A stretch of DNA of 64,000 nt. It comes from Planctomycetota bacterium. GTDB lineage: Bacteria; Planctomycetota; UBA8742; UBA2392. Below are positions 54,003 to 62,701 of the stretch, piece after piece; position 1 is the first letter of the stretch, and each line of letters starts with the position of its first letter. Both the position numbers and the translations under genes were made by a program. Below the pieces are notes generated by a model that had not been told where the DNA came from, made no database searches, and worked only from the letters and a program-made list of their open reading frames with translations. The DNA lies in assembly GCA_027493625.1 (NCBI GenBank), contig JAOSKM010000001.1, positions 649,489 to 713,488 on the forward strand, read 5' to 3'.

Positions 54003-57000
54003 ATGACCCGTATCCCGCTTACGCTGCTGCTGCTCATCTTCAGTCTGCCGGTGTTCGCCCAGGACCCGCCCAAAGTGGAACTGATCGAGCGCAAGAACCC
54101 GGCCGGGCAACTGGTCGAGCGCTACAGGACAGTCGATGGCAAGCGCGACGGCAAGTACGAAAGCTGGCACAACAACGGCAAACAGGCCCAGGTCGGGGAG
54201 TATGAAGACGGCCTGCAGATCGGCGAGTGGGTGAGTTACCACGAAAACGGCAACGTGTCGTTCCAGCGCAGCTACACCAAGGGAGACGTGAACGGCGTCG
54301 CCGCCTCATATTACCCCAGCGGTGCAAAGCGGATCGTGGGAACCTTCGCCGACGGCTACGCCAAAGGCGCCTGGACCGAGTACTACGAGAACGGCAAGGT
54401 CTCGATCCAGGGTGACGCGTACAGCAGCTGGCACAACGAACTATACGCCCCGAAGAAAACCGGCCCCTGGAAGTGGTACCACGAAAACGGCGTGCTTTCG
54501 CTGGAAGGCAGCTACGAGCAGGACATCCTGACCGGCCACGCGATCAGCTACCACACCAACGGCAACAAACGCATCGAGTGCGACTTCACCGAAGGCTACG
54601 CCAGGGGCGAGTGGATCGAATACTACCCCGGCGGCCAGGTTTCCGCCCGGGGAGAGGCCTACACCAGCTGGCACAACCAGCTCTATGGCGCCAAAAAAAC
54701 CGGCCCCTGGAAGTGGTACCACGAAAACGGCGTCCTTTCGCTGGAGGGCAGCTATGAGCAGGACATCCTGACCGGCCACGCGATCAGCTACCACACCAAC
54801 GGCAACAAACGCATCGAGTGCGACTTCACCGAAGGCTACGCCAGGGGCGAGTGGATCGAATACTACCCCGGCGGCCAGGTTTCCGTCCGGGGAGAGGCCT
54901 ACACCAGCTGGCACAACCAGCTCTATGGCGCCAAAAAAACAGGGCCCTGGAAGTGGTACCACGAAAACGGCGTGCTGAGTCTCGAAAGCCCCTTCGTCGA
55001 AGACCAGATGCACGGCCACTCGGTGCGCTACTACATCACAGGCGAAAAGCAGGTCGAGTGCGACTTCGATGCCGGCTACGCCAAGGGTGAATGGATTGAG
55101 TACCACCTGAACGGCAACGTGAGTGCCAAGGGCCAGGCGAGCTCAAGCTGGCACAACCAGTTCTACGCCCCGATCCGCGAAGGGACCTGGGTCTGGAACT
55201 TCGAAAGCGGCGAGAAACGGCTTGAAGTACCTTACGTCAGGAACGTTCGCCACGGCGCGCTGCATGAGTACTACGCATCCGGCAACCAGCGCGTCGAGTG
55301 CGAATTCGACAACGGCAACCTGGTCAGCACCTGGACCCTCTATCACGAGAACCAGCAGATCGCCGCCATTGGCGAGGCCATGGGCCAGAAGTGGGACAGC
55401 CACAACCACCCGATCCGTACGGGTTTGTGGGCCGAACACTTCGAAGACGGCGTGCGCTCATTCGAGGGAACCTACGTCAACGGCAGACTGGACGGCATCG
55501 CCTCCTGGTACCACCGCAACGGCCGGAAATCGCTGCTGACGGAATGGATCGAGGGCGTCATGCGCGGCAACTGGACCGCCTGGCACGACAACGGCAACCA
55601 GAGCGGCCACGGATTCAGTTACGGGGCGCGCTGGGACAGTCCGAACCATCCGCTGAAGCATGGGCCGTGGGTCTGGTACCACGGCAACGGAAACAAAGAG
55701 TCCGAAGGCAGGTACGTTCGCGACGTAAAGGTCGGCCCCTGGATCTACTACGACGCCGAAGGGCGCGTGAAAGAGATCCACAACTACATCAACGGCGAAT
55801 CCAAGGCTGTCTCCGAGGCCGTGCTGGAAGACGGTACCCGCGTGATCCGCACCAGCAACCCGGACGGCTCCAGCGACACTTACACGCTCGACAAAGACGG
55901 CAACATCATAGACCACAAGCACACACTGCCGCCCGACAAGCAGAAGCCGTCCATCACCTACACCGACCCCGACACCGGCGAGACCACCACCATCACCCAC
56001 GACGGTGACGGCAACCCCAAAATCACCAAGGGAAAAACCACCAAGGACGAAGACGGCACCACCCACACGCACGAGGAAGACGACGACGGCACCGTGCGCG
56101 ACATCACCACCCACCCCGACGGCAGCCGCGAGTTCCGCGAAGTGCGCCCGGACGGCACCGTGCGCGAATCCACCCGCGACAAAGACGGCAACATCGTCCG
56201 CAAGCAGACCAACCCCGACGGCACCACCACCGAGTACACGCAAAGCCCCGACGGCCGCAAAACCCGCACCCTGCGCGACGCCGAGGGCAACATCATCGAA
56301 GAGGCCGAGCGCACGCCGGTGGGCGTCGAGACGGTGAAGAAGCCCGACGGCACCGAAACCCGCCGCCACAAGGATGAAGACGGCAACTGGGTCGAAACCA
56401 CCACGCGCCCCGACGGCACCACCAGCCGCGTCGTGCGCGACGCTGAAGGCAACGTCATCAGCCGCGACGACAAGTGGGGCGAACGTGAAGAAGGCCAGAG
56501 CCTTTACGAAGACGTCCAGGGCGGCCGCGACTGGGACAAGCTCTCGCCCGAGGAAAAGGCCGCCTACGCCGCGCAGGAAGACAAACTGCGCGAAAGCGGG
56601 CAGCTTGACGAGCTGCGCCGCAACGCCGCTGACGGTGAGATGCAGCGCCGCGATGACGCCCGTTCAGCGACCGACAGCGCGCTGCAGGACGCCGGCGCGG
56701 ATCTCAAACGAAAGCCCGCGACGGACGGTGCCGCTCCGCCCGCGGACAAGCCGATCGACAAGCAGAAACTGGGAGTCGCCGCAAAGGCCATCGAGCTTGC
56801 GCTGCGCATGCCCGACATTCCGTTCGAACAGCTCAAGGAAGAACTGAAGAAAGCCGCCGGCGATGATGAAGAGCTGCTCAAGGAGTTGATGGAGCAGAAC
56901 GAGAGCAGCCTGCCCGGTTTCCTCGGCAAGCACCCCAAGCTGGCGCAGAAGTGGACGCAAGCCGTGAAGAGCGGTGGGTCTGCCGTATCCGCGGCGCTGG

Positions 57001-58106
57001 CAGTCGCGGAAGGCGTGGATCACCTGTTCAAGGGCGAGTACGGAGCGGCGCTGGAGAAGTTTGCGGGCGCCAGCGCGTCCGCTTTCGGCGCGATCCCGCC
57101 GGACACGATGGCGCAGATCGAGCGCGAGTTGGGGAACAACCCCGCCAATGTGGCCGCGGCGGTGAAGAACCTGATCAGTTTCGGGCGCGAAGCGTCGCGC
57201 GAACTGAAACCCGGTGAGTCGCGCAATTACGGCACACTGCTGAACGAAGGCGTAAACTTCATGGTCAACGCCTGGAAGGCCCTGCCGGCGGAACAGCGCA
57301 AAGAGTTGTTGAAGACCCAGTTGCCGACGCTGCGCAAGTTTATCGCCCAGATGGACAAGGGCATTGGCGGTTCGGGCGCCAACCGAGGAGACGTTGTCAT
57401 GGCCTTGCTCGACGCTGCGCCCGACGCTTACAAGCTGATCGACGAGTGGGGCGGCGAGAACGACGCGGCGAACATCACCGCCCTGACCCAGAAAGTGGGA
57501 CCGAAAGCTATCGGGCTGCTGGTCAAGGCCGCCACGCGCTCCGAGACCGCGGGCGCCGCGGCCGAGTTCGTGGCGCAGCTCGGCACCGACTATCTGGCGC
57601 ACCTCGGCAACGACGCGCGCGAGGCCGCCAAGGCCGCCATGCTGCAGGCCGGCACCGAAGCCAACTCCTACGCCAACCTGCGCAGCACCATGCGCAGCCT
57701 GGCCCAGAAAGCCGGCATGAGCCCCCGCGACGCCGAGCAATACGAATTTCTGTCCAACCTGGTCAGCGGCCACGAAAGCCGCCTGGTGCTGGGCGACATG
57801 CGACGCGCCAAGGACATCCTGGGTGTGCACGAGGCCATGCAGGCCTGGCGCCGCGTGGACACCGACCTGGGCAAGCAGGCCGGCGCGGTGGGCTTCTTCT
57901 ATGGCGGGCTGGTTGATGAGAAGTCGCGCTCCAGCACAGACGAGCGCGCCTACCAGATCTGGAAGACCAACCAGGTCAACAGCGCGCGCCGCACCGCCGC
58001 CCACATCCGGGCCATCCTGCCCGAGTACGCCCCCGGCAGCGCCGCGCACAAGTTCCTGTCACACTGGAAGAACGACCTCGAAGGCATGGTGCGCACCTTC
58101 GAATAA
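54003..58106 (+). CDS. Giant secreted MORN-variant/YD-like repeat protein
   Basis: A 1367-residue exported protein; the ATG gives MTRIPLTLLLLIFSLPVFA with GGAG upstream. Residues about 40-600 are MORN-variant (YwqK-type) repeats of the form GxWxxYHENGxxxxEGxYxxG. Two of these blocks (about residues 153-312) are a recent exact-length 240-nt duplication. Residues about 600-826 are DG-turn repeats (RPDGTVRESTRDKDGNIVRK) like RHS/YD modules. The last 540 residues are helical and Ala-rich, without transmembrane helices, beginning around ERPEGQSLYEDVQGGRDWDK. YwqK repeats are known in toxin-antitoxin contexts and in surface proteins; no toxin motif is recognisable in the C-terminus. Confidence 0.85.
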   Translation: MTRIPLTLLLLIFSLPVFAQDPPKVELIERKNPAGQLVERYRTVDGKRDGKYESWHNNGKQAQVGEYEDGLQIGEWVSYHENGNVSFQRSYTKGDVNGVAASYYPSGAKRIVGTFADGYAKGAWTEYYENGKVSIQGDAYSSWHNELYAPKKTGPWKWYHENGVLSLEGSYEQDILTGHAISYHTNGNKRIECDFTEGYARGEWIEYYPGGQVSARGEAYTSWHNQLYGAKKTGPWKWYHENGVLSLEGSYEQDILTGHAISYHTNGNKRIECDFTEGYARGEWIEYYPGGQVSVRGEAYTSWHNQLYGAKKTGPWKWYHENGVLSLESPFVEDQMHGHSVRYYITGEKQVECDFDAGYAKGEWIEYHLNGNVSAKGQASSSWHNQFYAPIREGTWVWNFESGEKRLEVPYVRNVRHGALHEYYASGNQRVECEFDNGNLVSTWTLYHENQQIAAIGEAMGQKWDSHNHPIRTGLWAEHFEDGVRSFEGTYVNGRLDGIASWYHRNGRKSLLTEWIEGVMRGNWTAWHDNGNQSGHGFSYGARWDSPNHPLKHGPWVWYHGNGNKESEGRYVRDVKVGPWIYYDAEGRVKEIHNYINGESKAVSEAVLEDGTRVIRTSNPDGSSDTYTLDKDGNIIDHKHTLPPDKQKPSITYTDPDTGETTTITHDGDGNPKITKGKTTKDEDGTTHTHEEDDDGTVRDITTHPDGSREFREVRPDGTVRESTRDKDGNIVRKQTNPDGTTTEYTQSPDGRKTRTLRDAEGNIIEEAERTPVGVETVKKPDGTETRRHKDEDGNWVETTTRPDGTTSRVVRDAEGNVISRDDKWGEREEGQSLYEDVQGGRDWDKLSPEEKAAYAAQEDKLRESGQLDELRRNAADGEMQRRDDARSATDSALQDAGADLKRKPATDGAAPPADKPIDKQKLGVAAKAIELALRMPDIPFEQLKEELKKAAGDDEELLKELMEQNESSLPGFLGKHPKLAQKWTQAVKSGGSAVSAALAVAEGVDHLFKGEYGAALEKFAGASASAFGAIPPDTMAQIERELGNNPANVAAAVKNLISFGREASRELKPGESRNYGTLLNEGVNFMVNAWKALPAEQRKELLKTQLPTLRKFIAQMDKGIGGSGANRGDVVMALLDAAPDAYKLIDEWGGENDAANITALTQKVGPKAIGLLVKAATRSETAGAAAEFVAQLGTDYLAHLGNDAREAAKAAMLQAGTEANSYANLRSTMRSLAQKAGMSPRDAEQYEFLSNLVSGHESRLVLGDMRRAKDILGVHEAMQAWRRVDTDLGKQAGAVGFFYGGLVDEKSRSSTDERAYQIWKTNQVNSARRTAAHIRAILPEYAPGSAAHKFLSHWKNDLEGMVRTFE
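54461..54940 (+). repeat. 240-nt tandem duplication inside the MORN/YD gene
   Basis: Positions 54461-54700 and 54701-54940 are nearly identical (differences such as GTGCTT/GTCCTT and GCCCGG/GTCCGG). Exactly 80 codons per unit, so the frame is kept. The flanking MORN blocks are more diverged, pointing to a recent duplication. Confidence 0.95.
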
Positions 58107-58198
58107 ACGTGGGGCAGACATGCCGGCTGCACCGTAGGGCCACGCGGCAGCGTGTCCCTACTTTCGCGGGGCAGACATCCTGTTTGCCAAGGCAGGCC

Positions 58199-58314
58199 GG
58201 GGTCTGACCCTCTTTTCGCAGTTTGAAAAGAGGGTCTGACCCCTTGCTGAGCGATTGACGTCCAAACCAGAGGGGGTCTGACCCTCTTTTTGTTCCAAAA
58301 GAGGGTCAGACCCC
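58199..58314. repeat. Four-copy alternating palindromic 18-mer
   Basis: Part of a 428-nt gene-free spacer (58107-58534). GGGGTCTGACCCTCTTTT occurs at 58199-58216 and 58273-58290; the opposite orientation AAAAGAGGGTC[T/A]GACCCC occurs at 58226-58243 and 58297-58314. Each pair makes a hairpin. Upstream is a copy of the GCAGCGTGTCCCT palindrome. The rest of the spacer shows nothing else recognisable. The repeat resembles short REP families; to my recollection similar 'GGGGTCTGACCCC' elements occur in many bacteria. Confidence 0.9.
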
Positions 58315-58534
58315 GGCGTTTGCTGTCTGACCCGGGGGCCACGCGCTTGCGCTTGCGGTTCCTGTTCCCACGCCGCGGCGTTTTGTTTGCTTGGCGGGGT
58401 GTTTTTCCGCACAATCCGTAAGGCCTTTGGCATTTCTACCACTGACAGTACGGGGCCATGGGTTGGGGAATGCCGGGCATTTCCCTGCCGTGTCGCCTCT
58501 GGCGACCGTACTCGAGTTTACGAGGGTTGCCTCC

Positions 58535-59830
58535 ATGCGTTCGATCCAGTTCTCCGCCCTGTTGCTTGCCCTGTTCGCCGCGCCCCTATGGGCCGGCCTG
58601 GTGGAAACCCACTTCCCCGGCAAGTCCGAAACCGACGTCGCCGCCGAGTTCGAGGCCGGTCTGCCCAAGCTGCTCACCGCCGGCCTGAGCGAAGTCGCCA
58701 AGCCGCGCATGTACGCGCTGGTCAACAAGGCCGAGGTTTACGTGCAGCTCACGGCCGTGGAGGGCGAACAGACCACCTGGACCACGCTGGTGCCGACGGG
58801 CTGGTATCCGGAAAAGGCTGAGTACGCCTACGACGTGTACGGCAAAGACTTCAAGTTCAAGCTGAACGAGCTGCCCCCAGAGGGCGTGGCGTTCTGGCTT
58901 TCACCAAAGGGGCGCACCCCGGCACTGATCGTCTCACTGGCGTGCTGGCTGGCCGGCAAGGGCAAGCCCATGCTCGCCAACGCCGAGCTGGCAGCGCTGG
59001 TGCCGCTCGACGGCCGCGAGAAAGAACGCGAGGCGCTGAAGAAAGAAATCGACGAGTGGCTGTGCGCCAAGCTGGGCTGGTCGGCGCCTGACGGGCTGGA
59101 AACCATCGCCACCCACGACCTCGAACACAACGAAGACGGCTGGCTGCTGCTGACCAAGGAGCTCAAGGCGGAGCACTTCAAGAACCTCGACAAAGAGGCC
59201 AAGAAGGCCTTCAAAGAGCTGGAGAAGCTGCAGGGTGGCGACGTGAAGAGCAAGCCCGGCCAGCGCAAAGCCTCACCGGGCATGCGGCTGGCGATCCTCG
59301 AGAAATACATCGAACGCTGGGAGCGCCGCTACACCGGCACCGCGTTCATGGCCAAGAAGGGCGCCAAGGAAGACCTGCAGGCGCTGTTGGAGGCCGTGAA
59401 GGCCGACATGGCCTGGGTCGAGGCCGAGAAGTTCAAGGCCGAGCGGTTCGGTCTCGATGGCGACTGGGCGGGCGCCGGCAAGGCCTACGATGGCCTGGTG
59501 CGCGCCGACCCGCTGAACCCGGAGATCCTGGCGGCGGCCGCGGACGCCTGGAACAAGGCGGCCAAGATCACCGACGGCGGGCAGAAGGCGGAAGACCCGG
59601 CGGCGGCCCGGCGCGCGGCGGTGCTGTACGAAGAGATGCTGAAGATTTTCCCGCGGGCGCTGGGTTACCACAACCACGCCGGTCTGAACTGGCTGGCGGC
59701 GGGGGATAAGGGAAAGGCCAAGGCGCACCATGAAGAGGTGATCCGCCGCACCGACGGCATCCAGGAGCCGTCGGAGACCGATCGGAAGAACCGGGAGTTC
59801 GCGGAAGGCCAGTTGAAGCTGATCAAGTAG
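58535..59830 (+). CDS. Secreted TPR-family protein (paralogue 1 of 3)
   Basis: A 431-residue exported protein with signal MRSIQFSALLLALFAAPLWA. A middle helical domain (PALIVSLACWLAGKGKPMLA) and a C-terminal TPR-like region (DWAGAGKAYDGLVRADPLNP, AAVLYEEMLKIFPRALGYHN) are visible. It shares an overall plan with the two genes that follow but is the most diverged. GTTTACGAGGGTTGC supplies GAGG before the ATG. Likely periplasmic binding/scaffold; role unknown. Confidence 0.7.
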   Translation: MRSIQFSALLLALFAAPLWAGLVETHFPGKSETDVAAEFEAGLPKLLTAGLSEVAKPRMYALVNKAEVYVQLTAVEGEQTTWTTLVPTGWYPEKAEYAYDVYGKDFKFKLNELPPEGVAFWLSPKGRTPALIVSLACWLAGKGKPMLANAELAALVPLDGREKEREALKKEIDEWLCAKLGWSAPDGLETIATHDLEHNEDGWLLLTKELKAEHFKNLDKEAKKAFKELEKLQGGDVKSKPGQRKASPGMRLAILEKYIERWERRYTGTAFMAKKGAKEDLQALLEAVKADMAWVEAEKFKAERFGLDGDWAGAGKAYDGLVRADPLNPEILAAAADAWNKAAKITDGGQKAEDPAAARRAAVLYEEMLKIFPRALGYHNHAGLNWLAAGDKGKAKAHHEEVIRRTDGIQEPSETDRKNREFAEGQLKLIK

Positions 59831-59895
59831 CGTTTGGTTGCCAGGGGCACCCTGATTGGTACCTTTGGAGAAGCCAGGGGCACGAGGAGAGAGGC

Positions 59896-61239
59896 ATGAG
59901 GACATTCGGGACGAAACTGCTGGCGGCGCTGGCGGTGGCGTTGTTCGCGGGAAGCCTGTCGGCCGGGCCGTCGGAAGACCTGTTCGCCAAGACCCACAAG
60001 GGCATGAAGGAGTCCGACGTCGCCTCGAAATGGTACGAGAAGCTGCCGGAATGGGTGGCGTCGCTGACCGGCAAGAACCAGTTTCCTGATACATGGCTGC
60101 CCTTCAGCGCGGACAAGGGCAAGCTGAAGCCGGCCAAGGAGCTCAGCAAGTTCCAGATCCGGGACGCGAACAAGAAGCAGTTCAGCGCCTACTACATGGT
60201 GCGCAACGGCGTGGACGCAAACGGCCGCACCATCTACGAGAAAACCAACGAGTTCGGCTGGCTGCCCTGGAAGTCCTGGCCGGCCCGGTCGATCGTCCAG
60301 ACCTATCCGGTCGAGGGCAACCAGGACCACACCGACCTGGTGGGGTTTGCAGCCTGGCTTTACGGAGAGAAGGAAAACGAACTTGCGAACCGCGTGCTGA
60401 CGGTCGTGCACGCGCGCGACAAAGAGCTTGCGCCGTTGATCGAGGCGTTCATCTGCGACAAGGAGAAGTGGACGCTGCCCTCGGAGGGGCTGAAGAACTG
60501 GAATGCGTGGGACATCGATTTCCAGCTCGAGCGCATCATCCTGGTGACGCCTGAAGAGTACGAAAAGCGCCTCAAGGCGCGTGAAACCGAGGCCGCCGCC
60601 GAATTCAAAAAGCTTGTGCAGTCCCGCGGCGACACCAAGGGCCGCCCGCCGCGCCGCGTCTCGCCGTCCAAGCAGCTGATCCTGATCGAGTGGGAAATCA
60701 AGCAGTTCAAGATCAAGTACGGCTCGGCCGAATTCCTGAAGGACACCAAGATCACCGACAAGCTGCAGGAGATCCAGGACTCCATCACGGACGACCTGGC
60801 GCTGATCAAGGAGAACCTGGAGCAGTCCCGCAAGATGGCCACTGACAACAACCCCAACGACCTGAAGAAGAAGGCCGAGTTCCTGGAGCAGATCCTGCTG
60901 ATCGATCCCCAGGATCTCAACCTGCGCAGCCAGGTCGCCAATGCCTGGTACATCTGGGGCAACCCGGCGCCTCACGGCAACGGTTGCGACCGCGCCGAAG
61001 GCATGAAGAAGGCCATCCCGCACTATGAGATCATCGTTCAGGCCTATCCGAACAATTCCGGCTTCCTGCTGGCGATCGGTCGCTGCTACCAGGCGCTCGA
61101 GAACAGCAAGCAGGCCCGGCCTTACTACGAGAAGGTGATCGAGATCGACGGCAACCAGGGCAACGGCAACACCGCGAAGTCGCTGATCCGCAACATGGAC
61201 CAGGGCGACCAGAACCGCTCCAAGAAAGACGGCAAGTAG
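59896..61239 (+). CDS. Secreted TPR-family protein (paralogue 2 of 3)
   Basis: A 447-residue exported protein (signal MRTFGTKLLAALAVALFAGSLSA). It shares VGFAAWLYGEKENELANRVL with VGFATWLYEARKAPVEANRV of the third copy, plus a C-terminal TPR (AIPHYEIIVQAYPNNSGFLL; ARPYYEKVIEIDGNQGNG). The N-terminus has KWYEKLPEWVASLTGKNQF. GAGGAGAGAGGC gives a strong ribosome site. A terminator follows. Confidence 0.75.
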   Translation: MRTFGTKLLAALAVALFAGSLSAGPSEDLFAKTHKGMKESDVASKWYEKLPEWVASLTGKNQFPDTWLPFSADKGKLKPAKELSKFQIRDANKKQFSAYYMVRNGVDANGRTIYEKTNEFGWLPWKSWPARSIVQTYPVEGNQDHTDLVGFAAWLYGEKENELANRVLTVVHARDKELAPLIEAFICDKEKWTLPSEGLKNWNAWDIDFQLERIILVTPEEYEKRLKARETEAAAEFKKLVQSRGDTKGRPPRRVSPSKQLILIEWEIKQFKIKYGSAEFLKDTKITDKLQEIQDSITDDLALIKENLEQSRKMATDNNPNDLKKKAEFLEQILLIDPQDLNLRSQVANAWYIWGNPAPHGNGCDRAEGMKKAIPHYEIIVQAYPNNSGFLLAIGRCYQALENSKQARPYYEKVIEIDGNQGNGNTAKSLIRNMDQGDQNRSKKDGK

Positions 61240-61254
61240 GCTTCAACGAACAGC

Positions 61255-61290
61255 ACGGGGCCCGGAAATCCGGGCCCCGTCTGTATTTTT
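61255..61290 (+). terminator. Rho-independent terminator
   Basis: ACGGGGCCCGG, loop AAAT, CCGGGCCCCGT, then CTGTATTTTTTC: an 11-bp stem with a six-T tract, 15 nt after the stop. Textbook intrinsic terminator. Confidence 0.92.
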
Positions 61291-61374
61291 TCATTTCAAC
61301 TGTAGGCGTGCTGCGTTTCCGGCAACTCATAGGCAGACGCAACAACCCCGTACCTTCCCCTGTTGCGACCGATC

Positions 61375-62658
61375 ATGCTGAAGACAACCGCCTTGCTGCT
61401 GTTGATCGGCCTTGCGGTGCCGCTTGGCGCGCAGTCACTGCTGGACCGGTTCCACGACGGCAAAAAACCATCCCGGGTTGCCAAAGACTGGTTCAGGGGC
61501 CTCGACGACTGGGTCAACGACCTGCACGAGCAGGCCCGCAACGCGGAGAGCTGGTTCCCCGATCCGGACCCTGCCGCCAGGGGCAGACTCTGCCGCTACC
61601 GGCTGGAAGGTGCCGACACCCGCAGTCTGACGGTGCGCAAGCTGCTCGACACCGGAAGCGTAGACACCAATGGCAAACCCGTGCGTGTGGCGGCAAAGGA
61701 GACCTCGCTGTTCACCTGGGACCAGTGGGAGTCGCGCTTCCTTGTCACCACCTACCCGACCAGCACCAACCAGGACGCGGCCGACCTGGTCGGATTTGCC
61801 ACCTGGCTGTATGAAGCGCGCAAGGCCCCCGTGGAGGCAAATCGCGTCCTCACCATCCTTTACCAGCGAAATGAAGGCACAGACGCCGAGCTGCAGGAGG
61901 CAATCTGCCAGTTCATCCGAGAGCAGGAACGCCTGAAGAAAGACAGCGAACTCAAGCCCTTTGAGTTGTGGGACGACGACTTCAAGGTGTTTCGTACCGT
62001 GTTGATACCCGCCGACAAGGCCGACGAGTTCAAGGCCCAGCGCGAGCGGGCGGCCAGGGGGCGTATCATGCAGCTAAAGGCCGAGTTTGATGAGCCGGCC
62101 AATCGCACGCTCACACTTGACGAGCTGGAGTTCGCGCTCTCCCGTTGGCCCACAGAATTCGCCGACACCGTCGCGGCCGCAAACTGCGCCGAGCTGGTTT
62201 CAAGCCTGTTGGCCAGGGTGCAGGAAGCGAAGAAGAAGGCCGCGGTGCATGCGGACCTGGCCGCAGCCGCAGAGAAAGCTGCAGGGCAGAAACCGGCCGA
62301 GTGGAAACAGGTCGCTGACGACTGGCAGGCGGCCCTGGCGCTGGACCCGCGTTCGCTGTTCCTGCTCTCGAAGGTCTCCAATGCGCGCTACGTGCAGACC
62401 GGCGCTGAGCGCGTAGCCGGGCCGGACCGCTGGGTGGGGGACTATCACGTCGCGAAGGCGGCCATTGAACTATACGAGGCGTGGCGAGAGCGCGAGCCGG
62501 CCAATGTAAAGGTGATCCTGAACCTGGGCATCCTGCACCACGTGCGCGCGGAATTCGACGAGGCCAAGAAGTATTACCGCCTCGCGGCGGCGCTGGATCT
62601 TGACCCGGAAGTGACGCGCCTGGCGGACAACTACGAGGCGATCAAGAACTGGAAATAG
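61375..62658 (+). CDS. Secreted TPR-family protein (paralogue 3 of 3)
   Basis: A 427-residue exported protein, signal MLKTTALLLLIGLAVPLGA. Shares the WLYEARKAPVEANRVL block and the general plan of paralogue 2: DWFRGLDDWVNDLHEQARNA at the N-terminus, LEFALSRWPTEFADTVAAAN, and a TPR end (FDEAKKYYRLAAALDLDPEV). An upstream TTG four codons earlier is less likely. It is separated from copy 2 by a terminator, so it is probably transcribed independently. Confidence 0.75.
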   Translation: MLKTTALLLLIGLAVPLGAQSLLDRFHDGKKPSRVAKDWFRGLDDWVNDLHEQARNAESWFPDPDPAARGRLCRYRLEGADTRSLTVRKLLDTGSVDTNGKPVRVAAKETSLFTWDQWESRFLVTTYPTSTNQDAADLVGFATWLYEARKAPVEANRVLTILYQRNEGTDAELQEAICQFIREQERLKKDSELKPFELWDDDFKVFRTVLIPADKADEFKAQRERAARGRIMQLKAEFDEPANRTLTLDELEFALSRWPTEFADTVAAANCAELVSSLLARVQEAKKKAAVHADLAAAAEKAAGQKPAEWKQVADDWQAALALDPRSLFLLSKVSNARYVQTGAERVAGPDRWVGDYHVAKAAIELYEAWREREPANVKVILNLGILHHVRAEFDEAKKYYRLAAALDLDPEVTRLADNYEAIKNWK

Positions 62659-62701
62659 GCGTACCGATTGCCAATCCCGACCATCACCGTAAAACCGCGG
62701 C

